Assembly (NCBI RefSeq): GCF_013170845.1
Contig: NZ_CP033367.1
Coordinates: forward strand, 4,651,001 to 4,715,000
From: Mesorhizobium loti R88b
GTDB taxonomy: Bacteria > Pseudomonadota > Alphaproteobacteria > Rhizobiales > Rhizobiaceae
DNA length: 64,000 bases
Reading direction: 5' to 3'
Translations under genes and position numbers: made by a program
Shown: positions 15,540 through 22,976 of the stretch, piece by piece
Layout: each line of letters starts with the position of its first letter
Numbering within the stretch: position 1 is the stretch's first letter
The notes under the pieces: model-generated
The model's input: the letters and a program-made list of their open reading frames with translations, nothing else
Told to the model about the DNA's origin: nothing
Database searches by the model: none

Positions 15540-17198
15540 CTACAGTTTGGCCGGCATGTCGGCTTCCGCGTTGGCTGACGGCATGACCCGGCAATTGTCC
15601 GGCCTTGGAGCAGACCTGCATATGGTCGCGCCCGTCATTTCGTCGGCGGACTGAGGCCCGGTCGCCAGCCCGAATTTCAGTATCGCCTGCGGATAGAGCT
15701 GCCGGTTGGATGAGGAGAGCTGTATGGCGGCGAACAGGCCGGGTCCGATCGCCATCTCCTCAAGATAAGCCTTGACCTTGTCCCCAACCTTGTCCCCTGG
15801 CCCAACGGAACTCACGCTGAGGCGCGCGGCCGGGCCGATGATGCGTTTGACGCCACCGGCAACCATGATCGGACAGGACGAAGCACATTCGCCTTCAGCT
15901 TCGATGGTGAGACCAGTGTGCACGCCATCCTTGGCTAGGCAATCGGCCGAGGGATCACAATCCACGAAATCGGTGTGGGCAACGACAACGTCGAGCTTGT
16001 GCTCCCGGATCAGCCTGCCGGCGGCAAGCGCGCCCTCTACATCGCCTCCTTGCGAGCTGATGACGATCGGCAGCCGCCGGCCGGCGACGGCATCGAGCGC
16101 CTGGCGCAGCTTTTCCGGCGTCTGCGCGGTGATCGTACCCTCCGCCGAGATCCATTCCGGGCAATCGGGATTGCAGAGCGGGTTGCTGCCGCGGACAAGT
16201 ACGAAGCGCATGTCTGCGCCCTTCGGCGTCGTCGCTTCAGCCGGGTTTGCCTGGGCGGTCGGGAGGTCCGCCGGCTTCGTATCTTTGCCCGCCGGGATCT
16301 CCCGGCAATTCGCCGGCATCGGATTTGCCCTGCAGATGGTTGCGGCGGTGAAAAGGTCGACGGTGTCCAGGGAGGTGACGAGGTTCATCCGGAGCATATT
16401 CGCGAGAACCAGCTGATGGATTTCGCTGGCCGGTGTGTTCTTCATCGTCAGGAACACGCCATCGCCTATCCCCATTCCCTGCAAATAGGCCGAAAGCTTC
16501 TTCTCGACCACCTGGCTCATTTCATAGGTCTTGTAGCTGCCCGCGTTCTTGCGGCTGACGACCTTGGTGCTGAGGATCTTCTTCTTGCCGTTCACGATCC
16601 GGTAGGTGGTCCGGTAGAGCAGCTTCTCGCGCCTGAAAGTGGTGGTGACCTGGTGGACGCCGAGATAGGCGAAATCCCCGACGACGCGGCGAACACCGCC
16701 GGAAAACATCAGTGGGCAGGCAGAATTGCACATGGCGCCGTCGTCATGAGCCGTGCCGAAATAGTCGGCGCCCTTGCCTTTGTTGTCCCTGCAATCCTTC
16801 ATCTCCGGCTCGCAGCCGGAAAAAACCGTCGTGCCGACGGCGATATCGAGCTTGTTCTTGCGGATCAACTGGCCAAGCGCCACCGCCGCATCGACATTGC
16901 CGCCGGGGGAATTGACGACCACCGGCAATTGCCGGCCTTTGAGCGCCTTGAGCGTGCGCTTGAGCAGCGACGGCGTCTCAGCCTCGATGGTGCCTTCGGC
17001 CGATATCCATTCCGGACAATTGGGCTCGCAGCCTGGCGCATTGCTGCGCACGACAGCGAACCGCATCGACGGGATGTCCAGCGATTGCTCCTGGGCCCGC
17101 GCCGGCGGGACGGACAGGACGATGGCAATCAATAGCGCCAGACCAGCCAGCGCTTGCAACCACCATTCATCCCTGTCCAAACGGCGCTCCAGAACCAC
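15540..17198 (-). CDS. Secreted protein with two ClpP/crotonase-like repeats (COG3904-like)
   Basis: GTG 17198 gives 552 residues. This start is preferred over an in-frame ATG at 17303 because a promoter with -10 at 17227-17232 lies between them and a signal peptide (LAGLALLIAIVLSVPPARA) follows closely. Two homologous halves begin MRFAVVRSNAPGCEPNCPEW (near residue 45) and MRFVLVRGSNPLCNPDCPEW (near 330). Each has a serine-protease-like ClpP core: repeat 1 has NSPGG (96-100), CNSAC with Ser159, and GVHQ with His182; repeat 2 has SSQGG and CASSC with Ser440 but Ser463 where His is expected. Probably a periplasmic protein with one potentially active and one degenerate half. Substrate unknown. 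Confidence 0.75.
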   Translation of the reverse strand: MVLERRLDRDEWWLQALAGLALLIAIVLSVPPARAQEQSLDIPSMRFAVVRSNAPGCEPNCPEWISAEGTIEAETPSLLKRTLKALKGRQLPVVVNSPGGNVDAAVALGQLIRKNKLDIAVGTTVFSGCEPEMKDCRDNKGKGADYFGTAHDDGAMCNSACPLMFSGGVRRVVGDFAYLGVHQVTTTFRREKLLYRTTYRIVNGKKKILSTKVVSRKNAGSYKTYEMSQVVEKKLSAYLQGMGIGDGVFLTMKNTPASEIHQLVLANMLRMNLVTSLDTVDLFTAATICRANPMPANCREIPAGKDTKPADLPTAQANPAEATTPKGADMRFVLVRGSNPLCNPDCPEWISAEGTITAQTPEKLRQALDAVAGRRLPIVISSQGGDVEGALAAGRLIREHKLDVVVAHTDFVDCDPSADCLAKDGVHTGLTIEAEGECASSCPIMVAGGVKRIIGPAARLSVSSVGPGDKVGDKVKAYLEEMAIGPGLFAAIQLSSSNRQLYPQAILKFGLATGPQSADEMTGATICRSAPRPDNCRVMPSANAEADMPAKL

Positions 17199-17226
17199 TG
17201 TTGGCAAAGCTCCCTCGGTGCAACCT

Positions 17227-17254
17227 ATACTAGACAAGGTCCAAGGGCTTGCAA
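17227..17254 (-). promoter_or_regulatory. Sigma-70-type promoter of the ClpP-like repeat gene
   Basis: On the minus strand TTGCAA (17249-17254) is separated by 16 bp from TAGTAT (17227-17232). The same arrangement recurs 482 bp upstream in front of the Cys-rich gene, within a 48-bp block with about 41 identical positions. The repetition supports it being a functional promoter. Confidence 0.6.
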
Positions 17255-17347
17255 CAGGGTTCGAGATCGCTGACACGTGGTGTCGCTGAGGTGAAAAGAG
17301 CAAAAAGGCAGCCTGAGAGCCGCCTTGTCATTGGTTGCCGAGGACGG

Positions 17348-17682
17348 CTACTGAGGTGTTGAAAGGGGCGTCTGGCCTTTGGCTTTTTTCGGAGCCAGGG
17401 CGCGGTCATGGTTCGCTCCTGTGCCAGCCGCGTTCTCGAAAATGCACCCGTTTCCGGCGGCACGCCGCAGACCTTGTCCAGAGCCTTGAACCCGACACAC
17501 TTGCCGTCAGGCCCACGATAACCAGGTCCTCCTTTGCAGCCGCACCCCTTGCAGGCCGGGCGTTCGGGACAACCGGTTCCAAACGCCGGATTTTGAAACG
17601 CCAGCGCTGCTGTCAACAGAACCAGTAGAGCCATGACTTGGCGCGATCCGGCCCAACCATGCAAACGGCTCCCTGCAACCAT
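17348..17682 (-). pseudogene. Cys-rich secreted small protein, apparent single-base frameshift
   Basis: From ATG 17682 the frame encodes a signal peptide (MALLVLLTAALAFQNPAFG near residues 17-35) and a Cys/Gly-rich segment (CPERPACKGCGCKGGPGYRG, then CVGFKALDKVCGVPPETG). At the GGG run at 17447-17449 the protein-like sequence jumps to the next frame, which reads CIFENAAGTGANHDRALAPK and stops with TAG at 17348-17350. One extra G would join the halves into about 110 residues. The uncorrected frame runs on to 17230 with shadow-like sequence over the next gene's promoter. From memory, rhizobial homologues end in a similar Cys-x-Phe-Glu-Asn segment. Function unknown; several Cys pairs suggest an exported disulfide-bonded protein. 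Confidence 0.6.
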
Positions 17683-17708
17683 TTGAACAGGCCCCCTCGA
17701 TGCAAGCT

Positions 17709-17736
17709 ATACTAATCGAGGTCCAAAGGCTTGCAA
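17709..17736 (-). promoter_or_regulatory. Sigma-70-type promoter of the Cys-rich gene
   Basis: TTGCAA (17731-17736), 16-bp spacer, TAGTAT (17709-17714) on the minus strand, 26 bp upstream of ATG 17682. It is a near copy of the promoter at 17227-17254. Confidence 0.6.
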
Positions 17737-17779
17737 CAGGGTCGCCGACAATACGGGGGCCGATCGCTTACCCAAGAAA

Positions 17780-17803
17780 AAGGGCGGCCCGAAGACCGCC
17801 CTT
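17780..17803 (-). terminator. Rho-independent terminator of tuf
   Basis: AAGGGCGG and CCGCCCTT (17780-17787, 17796-17803) form an 8-bp stem with an 8-nt loop. On the minus strand it is followed by TTTCTTGG, about 30 bp past the tuf stop. Confidence 0.85.
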
Positions 17804-17833
17804 TCCTTGTCTAACCGGCAGAGCCGGTGTCGA

Positions 17834-19009
17834 TTACTCTTTGATGGTGACGACGATGCCGGCACCGACGGTGCGGCCGCCTTCACGGATGGCGAAGCGC
17901 AGCTTCTCTTCCATGGCGATCGGCACGATCAGCTCGACATCGACCGTGATGTTGTCGCCAGGCATGACCATCTCGGTGCCTTCCGGCAGCGACACGATGC
18001 CGGTCACGTCGGTCGTGCGGAAGTAGAACTGCGGACGGTAGTTGGTGAAGAACGGCGTGTGACGGCCACCTTCGTCCTTGGTCAGGATGTAGGCTTCGGC
18101 CACGAACTTCTTGTGCGGCTTCACCGTGCCGGGCTTGGCCAGAACCTGGCCGCGCTCGACACCTTCACGATCAACGCCACGCAGCAGCGCGCCGATGTTG
18201 TCGCCAGCCTGGCCCTGATCGAGCAGCTTGCGGAACATTTCAACGCCCGTGCAGGTCGTCTTGGTCGTCGGACGGATGCCGATGATCTCGAGTTCCTCGC
18301 CAACCTTGACGATCCCGCGCTCGACGCGGCCGGTCACGACCGTGCCACGGCCCGAGATCGAGAACACGTCTTCGATCGGCATCAGGAACGGCTTGTCGAG
18401 CGGACGAACCGGCGTCGGGATGTAGGCGTCGACCGCAGCCATCAGCTCGCGGATCGCGTCTTCGCCGATCGTCTTGTTGGAATCTTCAAGAGCAGCCAGC
18501 GCCGAACCCTTGACGATCGGAATGTCGTCGCCGGGGAATTCGTTCTTCGACAGAAGCTCGCGAACCTCGAGCTCGACCAGTTCGAGCAGCTCGGCGTCGT
18601 CGACCTGGTCGACCTTGTTCAAAAACACCACGATCGACGGCACGCCGACCTGACGGGCAAGCAGGATGTGCTCGCGGGTCTGCGGCATCGGGCCGTCGGC
18701 GGCCGAAACGACCAGGATCGCGCCGTCCATCTGCGCGGCACCAGTGATCATGTTCTTCACATAGTCGGCGTGGCCGGGGCAGTCGACGTGGGCGTAGTGG
18801 CGGGCAGCCGTCTCGTATTCGACGTGAGCCGTCGAGATGGTGATGCCGCGGGCCTTCTCTTCGGGCGCCGCATCGATCTGGTCGTAGCGTTTGTACTCGC
18901 CAAAATACTTCGTGATCGCCGCCGTCAGCGACGTCTTGCCGTGATCGACGTGACCAATCGTGCCGACGTTCACATGAGGCTTGTTACGCTCGAATTTACC
19001 TTTTGCCAT
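17834..19009 (-). CDS. tuf: Translation elongation factor EF-Tu
   Basis: The 391-residue GTPase delivers aminoacyl-tRNA to the ribosome. The G motifs are all visible: [10 protein letters not shown] (residues 19-28), the switch region [21 protein letters not shown] near 81, and NKVDQVDD near 136. Domain 2 and 3 markers follow ([33 protein letters not shown]). Length is typical of alphaproteobacteria. Rhizobia often carry a second copy in the str operon, so this is likely one of two. It is separated from secE by four accessory genes and has its own terminator. Confidence 0.99.
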   Translation of the reverse strand: MAKGKFERNKPHVNVGTIGHVDHGKTSLTAAITKYFGEYKRYDQIDAAPEEKARGITISTAHVEYETAARHYAHVDCPGHADYVKNMITGAAQMDGAILVVSAADGPMPQTREHILLARQVGVPSIVVFLNKVDQVDDAELLELVELEVRELLSKNEFPGDDIPIVKGSALAALEDSNKTIGEDAIRELMAAVDAYIPTPVRPLDKPFLMPIEDVFSISGRGTVVTGRVERGIVKVGEELEIIGIRPTTKTTCTGVEMFRKLLDQGQAGDNIGALLRGVDREGVERGQVLAKPGTVKPHKKFVAEAYILTKDEGGRHTPFFTNYRPQFYFRTTDVTGIVSLPEGTEMVMPGDNITVDVELIVPIAMEEKLRFAIREGGRTVGAGIVVTIKE

Positions 19010-19059
19010 AGTCTCTTTCCTTGGACGGCCTTGACCTTCAGTTCAGTCGAATGCGGGGC

Positions 19060-19088
19060 GATTAGCGACAAAGGCCAAAAAACACAAG
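19060..19088 (-). promoter_or_regulatory. Candidate tuf promoter overlapped by an inverted repeat
   Basis: On the minus strand CTTGTG (19083-19088) lies 17 bp from CTAATC (19060-19065), about 50 bp before the tuf start. An exact 8-bp inverted repeat, GGCCAAAA and TTTTGGCC (19073-19080, 19093-19100), spans this region. The promoter match is weak and the repeat may be chance or an operator. The rest of the 295-bp gap 19010-19304 shows nothing else clear. Confidence 0.3.
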
Positions 19089-19304
19089 CGTCTTTTGGCC
19101 GGGTGCCGTCTCACTCAGTCCGAACCTGGGATCCGATTGCAGGGATGTGGCGCTGATATAGGAAGGCGAAGCGTGAAATGAAATGGGCGACAGGCCGATC
19201 GACCGAGGCCCGCATCAATTGCTACCATCGGCCAATCCCTGTCTGAGTTCACGGCCAGTTGATGGCCCATTGCGGTCGCTATCGAGGTCTGATCTCTTGA
19301 TCCG

Positions 19305-20192
19305 ATGCATTTCATTCCTGCCTCAATCCGCGGCCCGCTGTTCATGATCGTTTCGACCGGGTCGTACCTGGTCAACGATACGATGATGAAACTCGCAACC
19401 GCGGGGTTGCCGTCCTACGAAGTGCTTTTCCTGCGCGGCGCGGCGGCAACGCTCTGGGGTTTTCCGCTGTTGTTCCTGCTCGGTTACGGCAAACAGATTC
19501 CGCTGATCTTCGACAAACGGGTGCTGCGCCGGAACCTGCTCGAGCTGGCGGCGATCCTTTGTTACGTCGTGGCGCTCGCCAACATGCAGATCGCGGATTC
19601 CACGGCACTCGGACAAATCACGCCGCTGCTGATGCTGGTCGGCTCGTCGATCCTGTTTGGTGAACGCATCGGCGGCCAGCGCATGGCTCTGATCGGGATC
19701 GGCTTCGTCGGCGCGCTGATGGTGGCGCAGCCGACCATGCAAGGCATTTCGGTCTACGCCCTGCTGGCGCTCGGCAATGCCACGCTAGCAGCCGCGCGCG
19801 ACCTTGCCGGCAGACACGTCCCGGCAGAGGTGCCGGGGATGATCGTGGCGATTTCCGCCGTCGTCGTGGTGCTGATCGGCGCCGGTGCCGCGCATCTGCT
19901 GTCCGAGCGCTGGGTCATGCCCGAGGCACGCCATTTGCTGCTGATGGCCGGCGCCGGGTTCTTTCTCATCTTCGGCCATTTCTTCATCTTCATGGCCTAC
20001 CGCGTCGGGCCGACCAGCGCGGTGGCGCCGTTCTATTATTGCTTCACCGTCTGGGCGGTGATTTCAGGCCTGCTGGTGTTCGGGCAGTTTCCCAATACGC
20101 TGGCGGTCTGCGGCATCCTGCTGGTGGTCGCCAGCGGGCTGACCATCGTGTCGCTGGATCAGCGCAAGCGCAGGCTGACCGTCGTCGCCTAG
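19305..20192 (+). CDS. DMT-superfamily transporter (EamA family)
   Basis: The 295-residue integral membrane protein has about ten hydrophobic helices arranged as two EamA repeats, the layout of small-molecule exporters in the drug/metabolite transporter superfamily. The first repeat includes LPSYEVLFLRGAAATLWGFP with the conserved Arg, and the second ends in FGQFPNTLAVCGILLVVASG. The C-terminus is short and basic (DQRKRRLTVVA). ATG 19305 has no strong ribosome-binding site; ATG at 19344 is an alternative. It is transcribed divergently from tuf. Substrate unknown. Confidence 0.85.
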   Translation: MHFIPASIRGPLFMIVSTGSYLVNDTMMKLATAGLPSYEVLFLRGAAATLWGFPLLFLLGYGKQIPLIFDKRVLRRNLLELAAILCYVVALANMQIADSTALGQITPLLMLVGSSILFGERIGGQRMALIGIGFVGALMVAQPTMQGISVYALLALGNATLAAARDLAGRHVPAEVPGMIVAISAVVVVLIGAGAAHLLSERWVMPEARHLLLMAGAGFFLIFGHFFIFMAYRVGPTSAVAPFYYCFTVWAVISGLLVFGQFPNTLAVCGILLVVASGLTIVSLDQRKRRLTVVA

Positions 20193-20305
20193 CATCTCCA
20201 TCCGAGCGCCTGTTTGTGATGTTGCATAGGCCAGATTGATCGTCTATTCAGCGATGTATCGCCTATCAGGCGAAGGCATGATCAATCAGCCACGGGAGCT
20301 TCCCC

Positions 20306-20442
20306 ATGACCGATTTTGATCAGAACAGGAACTCCGACGCCGAGCACAGGCCGCCATTCGCAAGTCGCTGCTAGGCTGGGCGGTGTTCATCGCCGGAACG
20401 CTCATCTTCTTCGCCGCGGCCGATGCGGTGCTGATGCCATAG
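20306..20442 (+). pseudogene. Small membrane protein gene with single-base frameshift
   Basis: ATG 20306 has GGGAG seven bases upstream and encodes MTDFDQNRNSDAEHR, after which the frame soon stops. The next frame continues AIRKSLLGWAVFIAGTLIFF and ends AAADAVLMP with TAG at 20440-20442: a single-span membrane tail. Adding one G at the AGG-CC junction near 20347-20350 would give an uninterrupted protein of about 45 residues. This looks like a recently broken or mis-sequenced small gene. Function unknown. Confidence 0.5.
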
Positions 20443-20524
20443 GCAAGCTGCCGCAAATACCGGCCTGAAGCTGGTCCTGCCTCAGCAAAATTTTGGAACT
20501 TCAGACGTTCTGGGCGACACCTGC

Positions 20525-20558
20525 AGCGGTCGACCGTTTCACGGAAACGGCGACCGCT
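20525..20558. repeat. Large near-perfect hairpin
   Basis: AGCGGTCG and CGACCGCT form the outer 8 bp, and CCGTTTC and GAAACGG the inner 7 bp, with one bulged A and an ACG loop. It lies between the broken small gene and glsB-like gene, directly before a second palindrome. It could terminate the upstream plus-strand gene, though the bases after it (CCAGGCCTTTTG) are only moderately T-rich. Confidence 0.55.
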
Positions 20559-20570
20559 CCAGGCCTTTTG

Positions 20571-20624
20571 TCTTGACGCAATTCCGGACGGAAAACCGTT
20601 TCACACTTTTCCTGGAATTGCTCT
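20571..20624. repeat. Dispersed rhizobial intergenic palindrome
   Basis: AATTCC (20580-20585) pairs with GGAATT (20614-20619), and inside it GGAAAA (20590-20595) pairs with TTTTCC (20607-20612). From memory, closely similar sequence (ACGCAATTCC...GGAATTGCTCTA) recurs in many intergenic regions of Rhizobiales genomes. Only one copy is seen in this window. It abuts the end of the gene at 20623. Confidence 0.55.
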
Positions 20625-20880
20625 AAAGCGTCCGCCTTCCGCTGAACTGGTGGTAAGCCCACAGCACAACTATCGCGCCAACCACTGAGACGATCAGGCT
20701 GGAGATGTTGAGCCCGGTGACACCCACGCCAAAGATCTGGCTGCAGATCACGCCGCCGACGATGGCGCCGACAATGCCGAGCACGATATCCATGAGCAGA
20801 CCCTGACCGGTCTTGTTGACGATCTTGCTGCCGATGAAGCCGGCGATTGCGCCGAGAATGATCCAGCTGATGATACCCAT
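20623..20880 (-). CDS. GlsB/YeaQ/YmgE-family stress response membrane protein
   Basis: The 85-residue protein has three hydrophobic segments: MGIISWIILGAIAGFIGSKI, LLMDIVLGIVGAIVGGVI and the C-terminal ISSLIVSVVGAIVVLWAYHQ. These with the glycine zipper pattern match the transglycosylase-associated (GlsB/YeaQ/YmgE) family of small inner membrane proteins linked to envelope and general stress. ATG 20880 has GAGAGGAAAAA in front. It is divergent from the YidB-like gene. Confidence 0.9.
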   Translation of the reverse strand: MGIISWIILGAIAGFIGSKIVNKTGQGLLMDIVLGIVGAIVGGVICSQIFGVGVTGLNISSLIVSVVGAIVVLWAYHQFSGRRTL

Positions 20881-21011
20881 TTTTTCCTCTCCATCCCTCG
20901 CCAGCCCGACATTTTCATATGATTGTCAAAACCACAAGCGAGCTTGAAATCCCGCCCGGATGCGCCATTGTTGAAGATGGGCTGGGCTTGGTTGAAACGG
21001 AGGATCCACCT

Positions 21012-21470
21012 ATGGGACTTTTTGACAACGCCGTTCCCGGCGGCAACATCACCAAACCACTGATGATCGCGCTCGGCGCGTTGCTGGTCGGAAAGATGCT
21101 GAGCGGCAGAAGCGCCGAACAGCCGGATCAAGCGCCTGCGCCAGCCGACCCAACCCCTGCCGGAACCACCGCCAGCGACGGCGGCCTGCTCGGCGGTCTG
21201 GGCGGCCTGCTCGACAAGCTCAGGGATGCCGGTCACGGCAACGCCGCCGACTCGTGGGTCGGCACCGGGCAGAACCAGTCGATCAACGCCAATGATCTCG
21301 GAGCAGCGCTTGGGCCGCAGGTCATCCGCGAGATCGCGCAGCGCACCGGAATGGATGAGGGAGAACTGCTCAAGCAGCTGTCCACGGCCCTGCCCGGCAT
21401 CGTCGACAAGCTGACGCCGAACGGCCAGGTGCCGCAGCAGCACCAGGTGGCTTCCGCGTTCAACAGCTAG
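21012..21470 (+). CDS. YidB-family protein (DUF937)
   Basis: The 152-residue protein opens MGLFDNAVPGG, followed by a short hydrophobic stretch (PLMIALGALLVGKML). It then has a Pro/Ala linker, a Gly/Leu-rich segment (GGLLGGLGGLLDKLRDAGHG) and the conserved SWVGTGQNQSINANDL block. The C-terminal helix pair ends GIVDKLTPNGQVP. This is the layout of the YidB/DUF937 family, of unknown function. ATG 21012 is preceded by CGGAGG; the in-frame extension to 20919 is rejected. Confidence 0.88.
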   Translation: MGLFDNAVPGGNITKPLMIALGALLVGKMLSGRSAEQPDQAPAPADPTPAGTTASDGGLLGGLGGLLDKLRDAGHGNAADSWVGTGQNQSINANDLGAALGPQVIREIAQRTGMDEGELLKQLSTALPGIVDKLTPNGQVPQQHQVASAFNS

Positions 21471-21543
21471 AGCTGCTCCCGCACTGAAGCGTTGCGCGCA
21501 TCGCTGCGCAGCGCTTCGGCTTGCTCGTCATGTGATGAAAATC

Positions 21544-21617
21544 TGGAGCGGGTAGCGGGAATCGAACCCGCATATTCAGCTTGGAAGGCTGCTGCTCTAC
21601 CACTGAGCTATACCCGC
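21544..21617 (-). tRNA. tRNA-Gly (anticodon TCC)
   Basis: The acceptor stem pairs GCGGGTA (5' end at 21617) with TACCCGC. The anticodon loop CTTCCAA gives TCC. The T-arm GGGTTCGATTCCC and an encoded CCA (21544-21546) are present. It is 74 nt and lies beside tRNA-Tyr, as in other rhizobia. Confidence 0.97.
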
Positions 21618-21716
21618 GCCTTGCACTGAAGTACCGGATTCACTGGAAAAGCGCCATGCGCTTTTCGTCTCCGATGCTTTTCGTGTTTTTACGTTTCAGG
21701 GCTTCCGGGCCGGCAG

Positions 21717-21801
21717 TGGTGGAGAGGGTTGGATTCGAACCAACGTAAGCTAAGCTAACGGATTTACAGTCCGTCCCCTTTAACCACTCGGGCACCTCTC
21801 C
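21717..21801 (-). tRNA. tRNA-Tyr (anticodon GTA)
   Basis: The 85-nt class II tRNA has the acceptor GGAGAGG (5' end at 21801), an anticodon loop CTGTAAA giving GTA, a long variable arm (TTAGCTTAGCTTAC), a T-arm GGTTCGAATCC and an encoded CCA at 21717-21719. Confidence 0.97.
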
Positions 21802-21999
21802 AGTCTGCCGCCGGAGCCATGCAACGAGGCATTCGCGCCAATTCGGACCCGAGTTGTGTCTTCTCCGAAACCAGCGAAGCGCCTTATGGCGGCAAGGCCA
21901 TTGGGTGTCAACCGCGCAGGAAGGGTTTTTCGATGTTGTTCGCCGGCTGCGGCGACAGGGCATATCCTTGGCGGGAGGAGACGGCTATAGAAGCCGGCC

Positions 22000-22848
22000 A
22001 TGAGCAACAATTCCAACACCCCCAAAGACACCCATTACGCCAAGCTGCGCCGCGCTTTTCGCGACGAGAAAAGCGGCGGCGCGCCGGCGTTCAAGCCACG
22101 CCAGCCCGTACCGCCCGGTGAAAACGCCGCCGACGGCCTGGTGCGGCTTTATGGCCTGCACACGGTGCGGGCGGCGCTCGACAATCCCCGGCGCAAGATC
22201 CGGAAAATGCTGGTGACGCGCAACGCGGCCGAGCGTCTTGAGATAGCCGATCTCGCCGCCCTGCCCTTCAAGACCGAACTGGTCGAACCCAGGGACATCG
22301 ACAAGATCACCGGTTCGGACGCCGTGCACCAGGGCGTGCTGATCGAGGCGGAGCCGCTGAAGCCCAAGCGGCTCGATGCGCTCGGCGACGCAAAGCTGGT
22401 GCTGGTGCTCGACCAGGTCACCGATCCACACAATGTCGGCGCCATCCTGCGCTCGGCGGTCGCTTTCGGTGCCGGTGCGCTGATCACCACGGCGCGCCAC
22501 AGCCCGCAGGAATCGGGCGTGCTGGCGAAAGCCGCTTCCGGGGCGCTCGAGCATATCGACCAGATCGAGGTGAAGAACCTCGCCGACGCGCTCGACCAGC
22601 TGCACGAGGCCGGCTTCCGCACCATCGGGCTTGATTCGGAGGGACCGGCGGAACTCGAGAAGAGCTTTGCCGGAGAAAAGATTGCCCTGGTGCTGGGCGC
22701 CGAAGGCAAGGGCCTGCGGCAAAAGACACGCGAGACGGTCACGACATTGGCACGGCTCGACATGCCCGGCGCGATCCATTCGCTCAACGTCTCGAATGCG
22801 GCGGCGATCAGCCTTTATGTCGCGCAGGCATTTTTGAAACGCAGCTGA
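22000..22848 (+). CDS. rlmB: 23S rRNA (guanosine-2'-O-)-methyltransferase, TrmH/SPOUT family
   Basis: The 282-residue protein joins an N-terminal substrate-binding domain (VRLYGLHTVRAALDNPRRKI) to a SPOUT knot methyltransferase domain. All three SPOUT motifs are visible: DQVTDPHNVGAILRSAVAFG near residue 140, IALVLGAEGKGLRQKTRE near 230, and SLNVSNAAAISLYVAQAF at the end. These identify the TrmH group that 2'-O-methylates rRNA, RlmB in most annotations. The N-terminal tail is basic. It is divergent from tRNA-Tyr and ends at a strong bidirectional hairpin. Confidence 0.92.
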   Translation: MSNNSNTPKDTHYAKLRRAFRDEKSGGAPAFKPRQPVPPGENAADGLVRLYGLHTVRAALDNPRRKIRKMLVTRNAAERLEIADLAALPFKTELVEPRDIDKITGSDAVHQGVLIEAEPLKPKRLDALGDAKLVLVLDQVTDPHNVGAILRSAVAFGAGALITTARHSPQESGVLAKAASGALEHIDQIEVKNLADALDQLHEAGFRTIGLDSEGPAELEKSFAGEKIALVLGAEGKGLRQKTRETVTTLARLDMPGAIHSLNVSNAAAISLYVAQAFLKRS

Positions 22849-22890
22849 GCCGAAAGCGGCCGGTCGTTCACCAAACATCTCGAAACGAGA

Positions 22891-22922
22891 AACGGGTTCC
22901 GGCGACAGCGCCGGAACCCGTT
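22891..22922. terminator. Bidirectional terminator between rlmB and glxR
   Basis: AACGGGTTCCGGCG and CGCCGGAACCCGTT form an exact 14-bp stem with an ACAG loop between two convergent genes. T-rich bases follow on the plus strand (CTTGTG) and on the minus strand (CTCGTTTCG). Confidence 0.85.
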
Positions 22923-22976
22923 CTTGTGTAGGACAGGACGTGGCGGCTTGGGAACGTTGCGCCGCCCTCTCCTGAC

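Noticed and set aside
15975..17135. 386-codon frame antisense to the ClpP-like repeat gene
   Set aside because: Arg/Ala/Gly-rich shadow composition; the sense frame has a signal peptide and conserved repeats.
21484..21545. GC-rich inverted sequence after the YidB-like gene as a mobile-element end
   Set aside because: No transposase, direct repeat or second copy is visible in the window.
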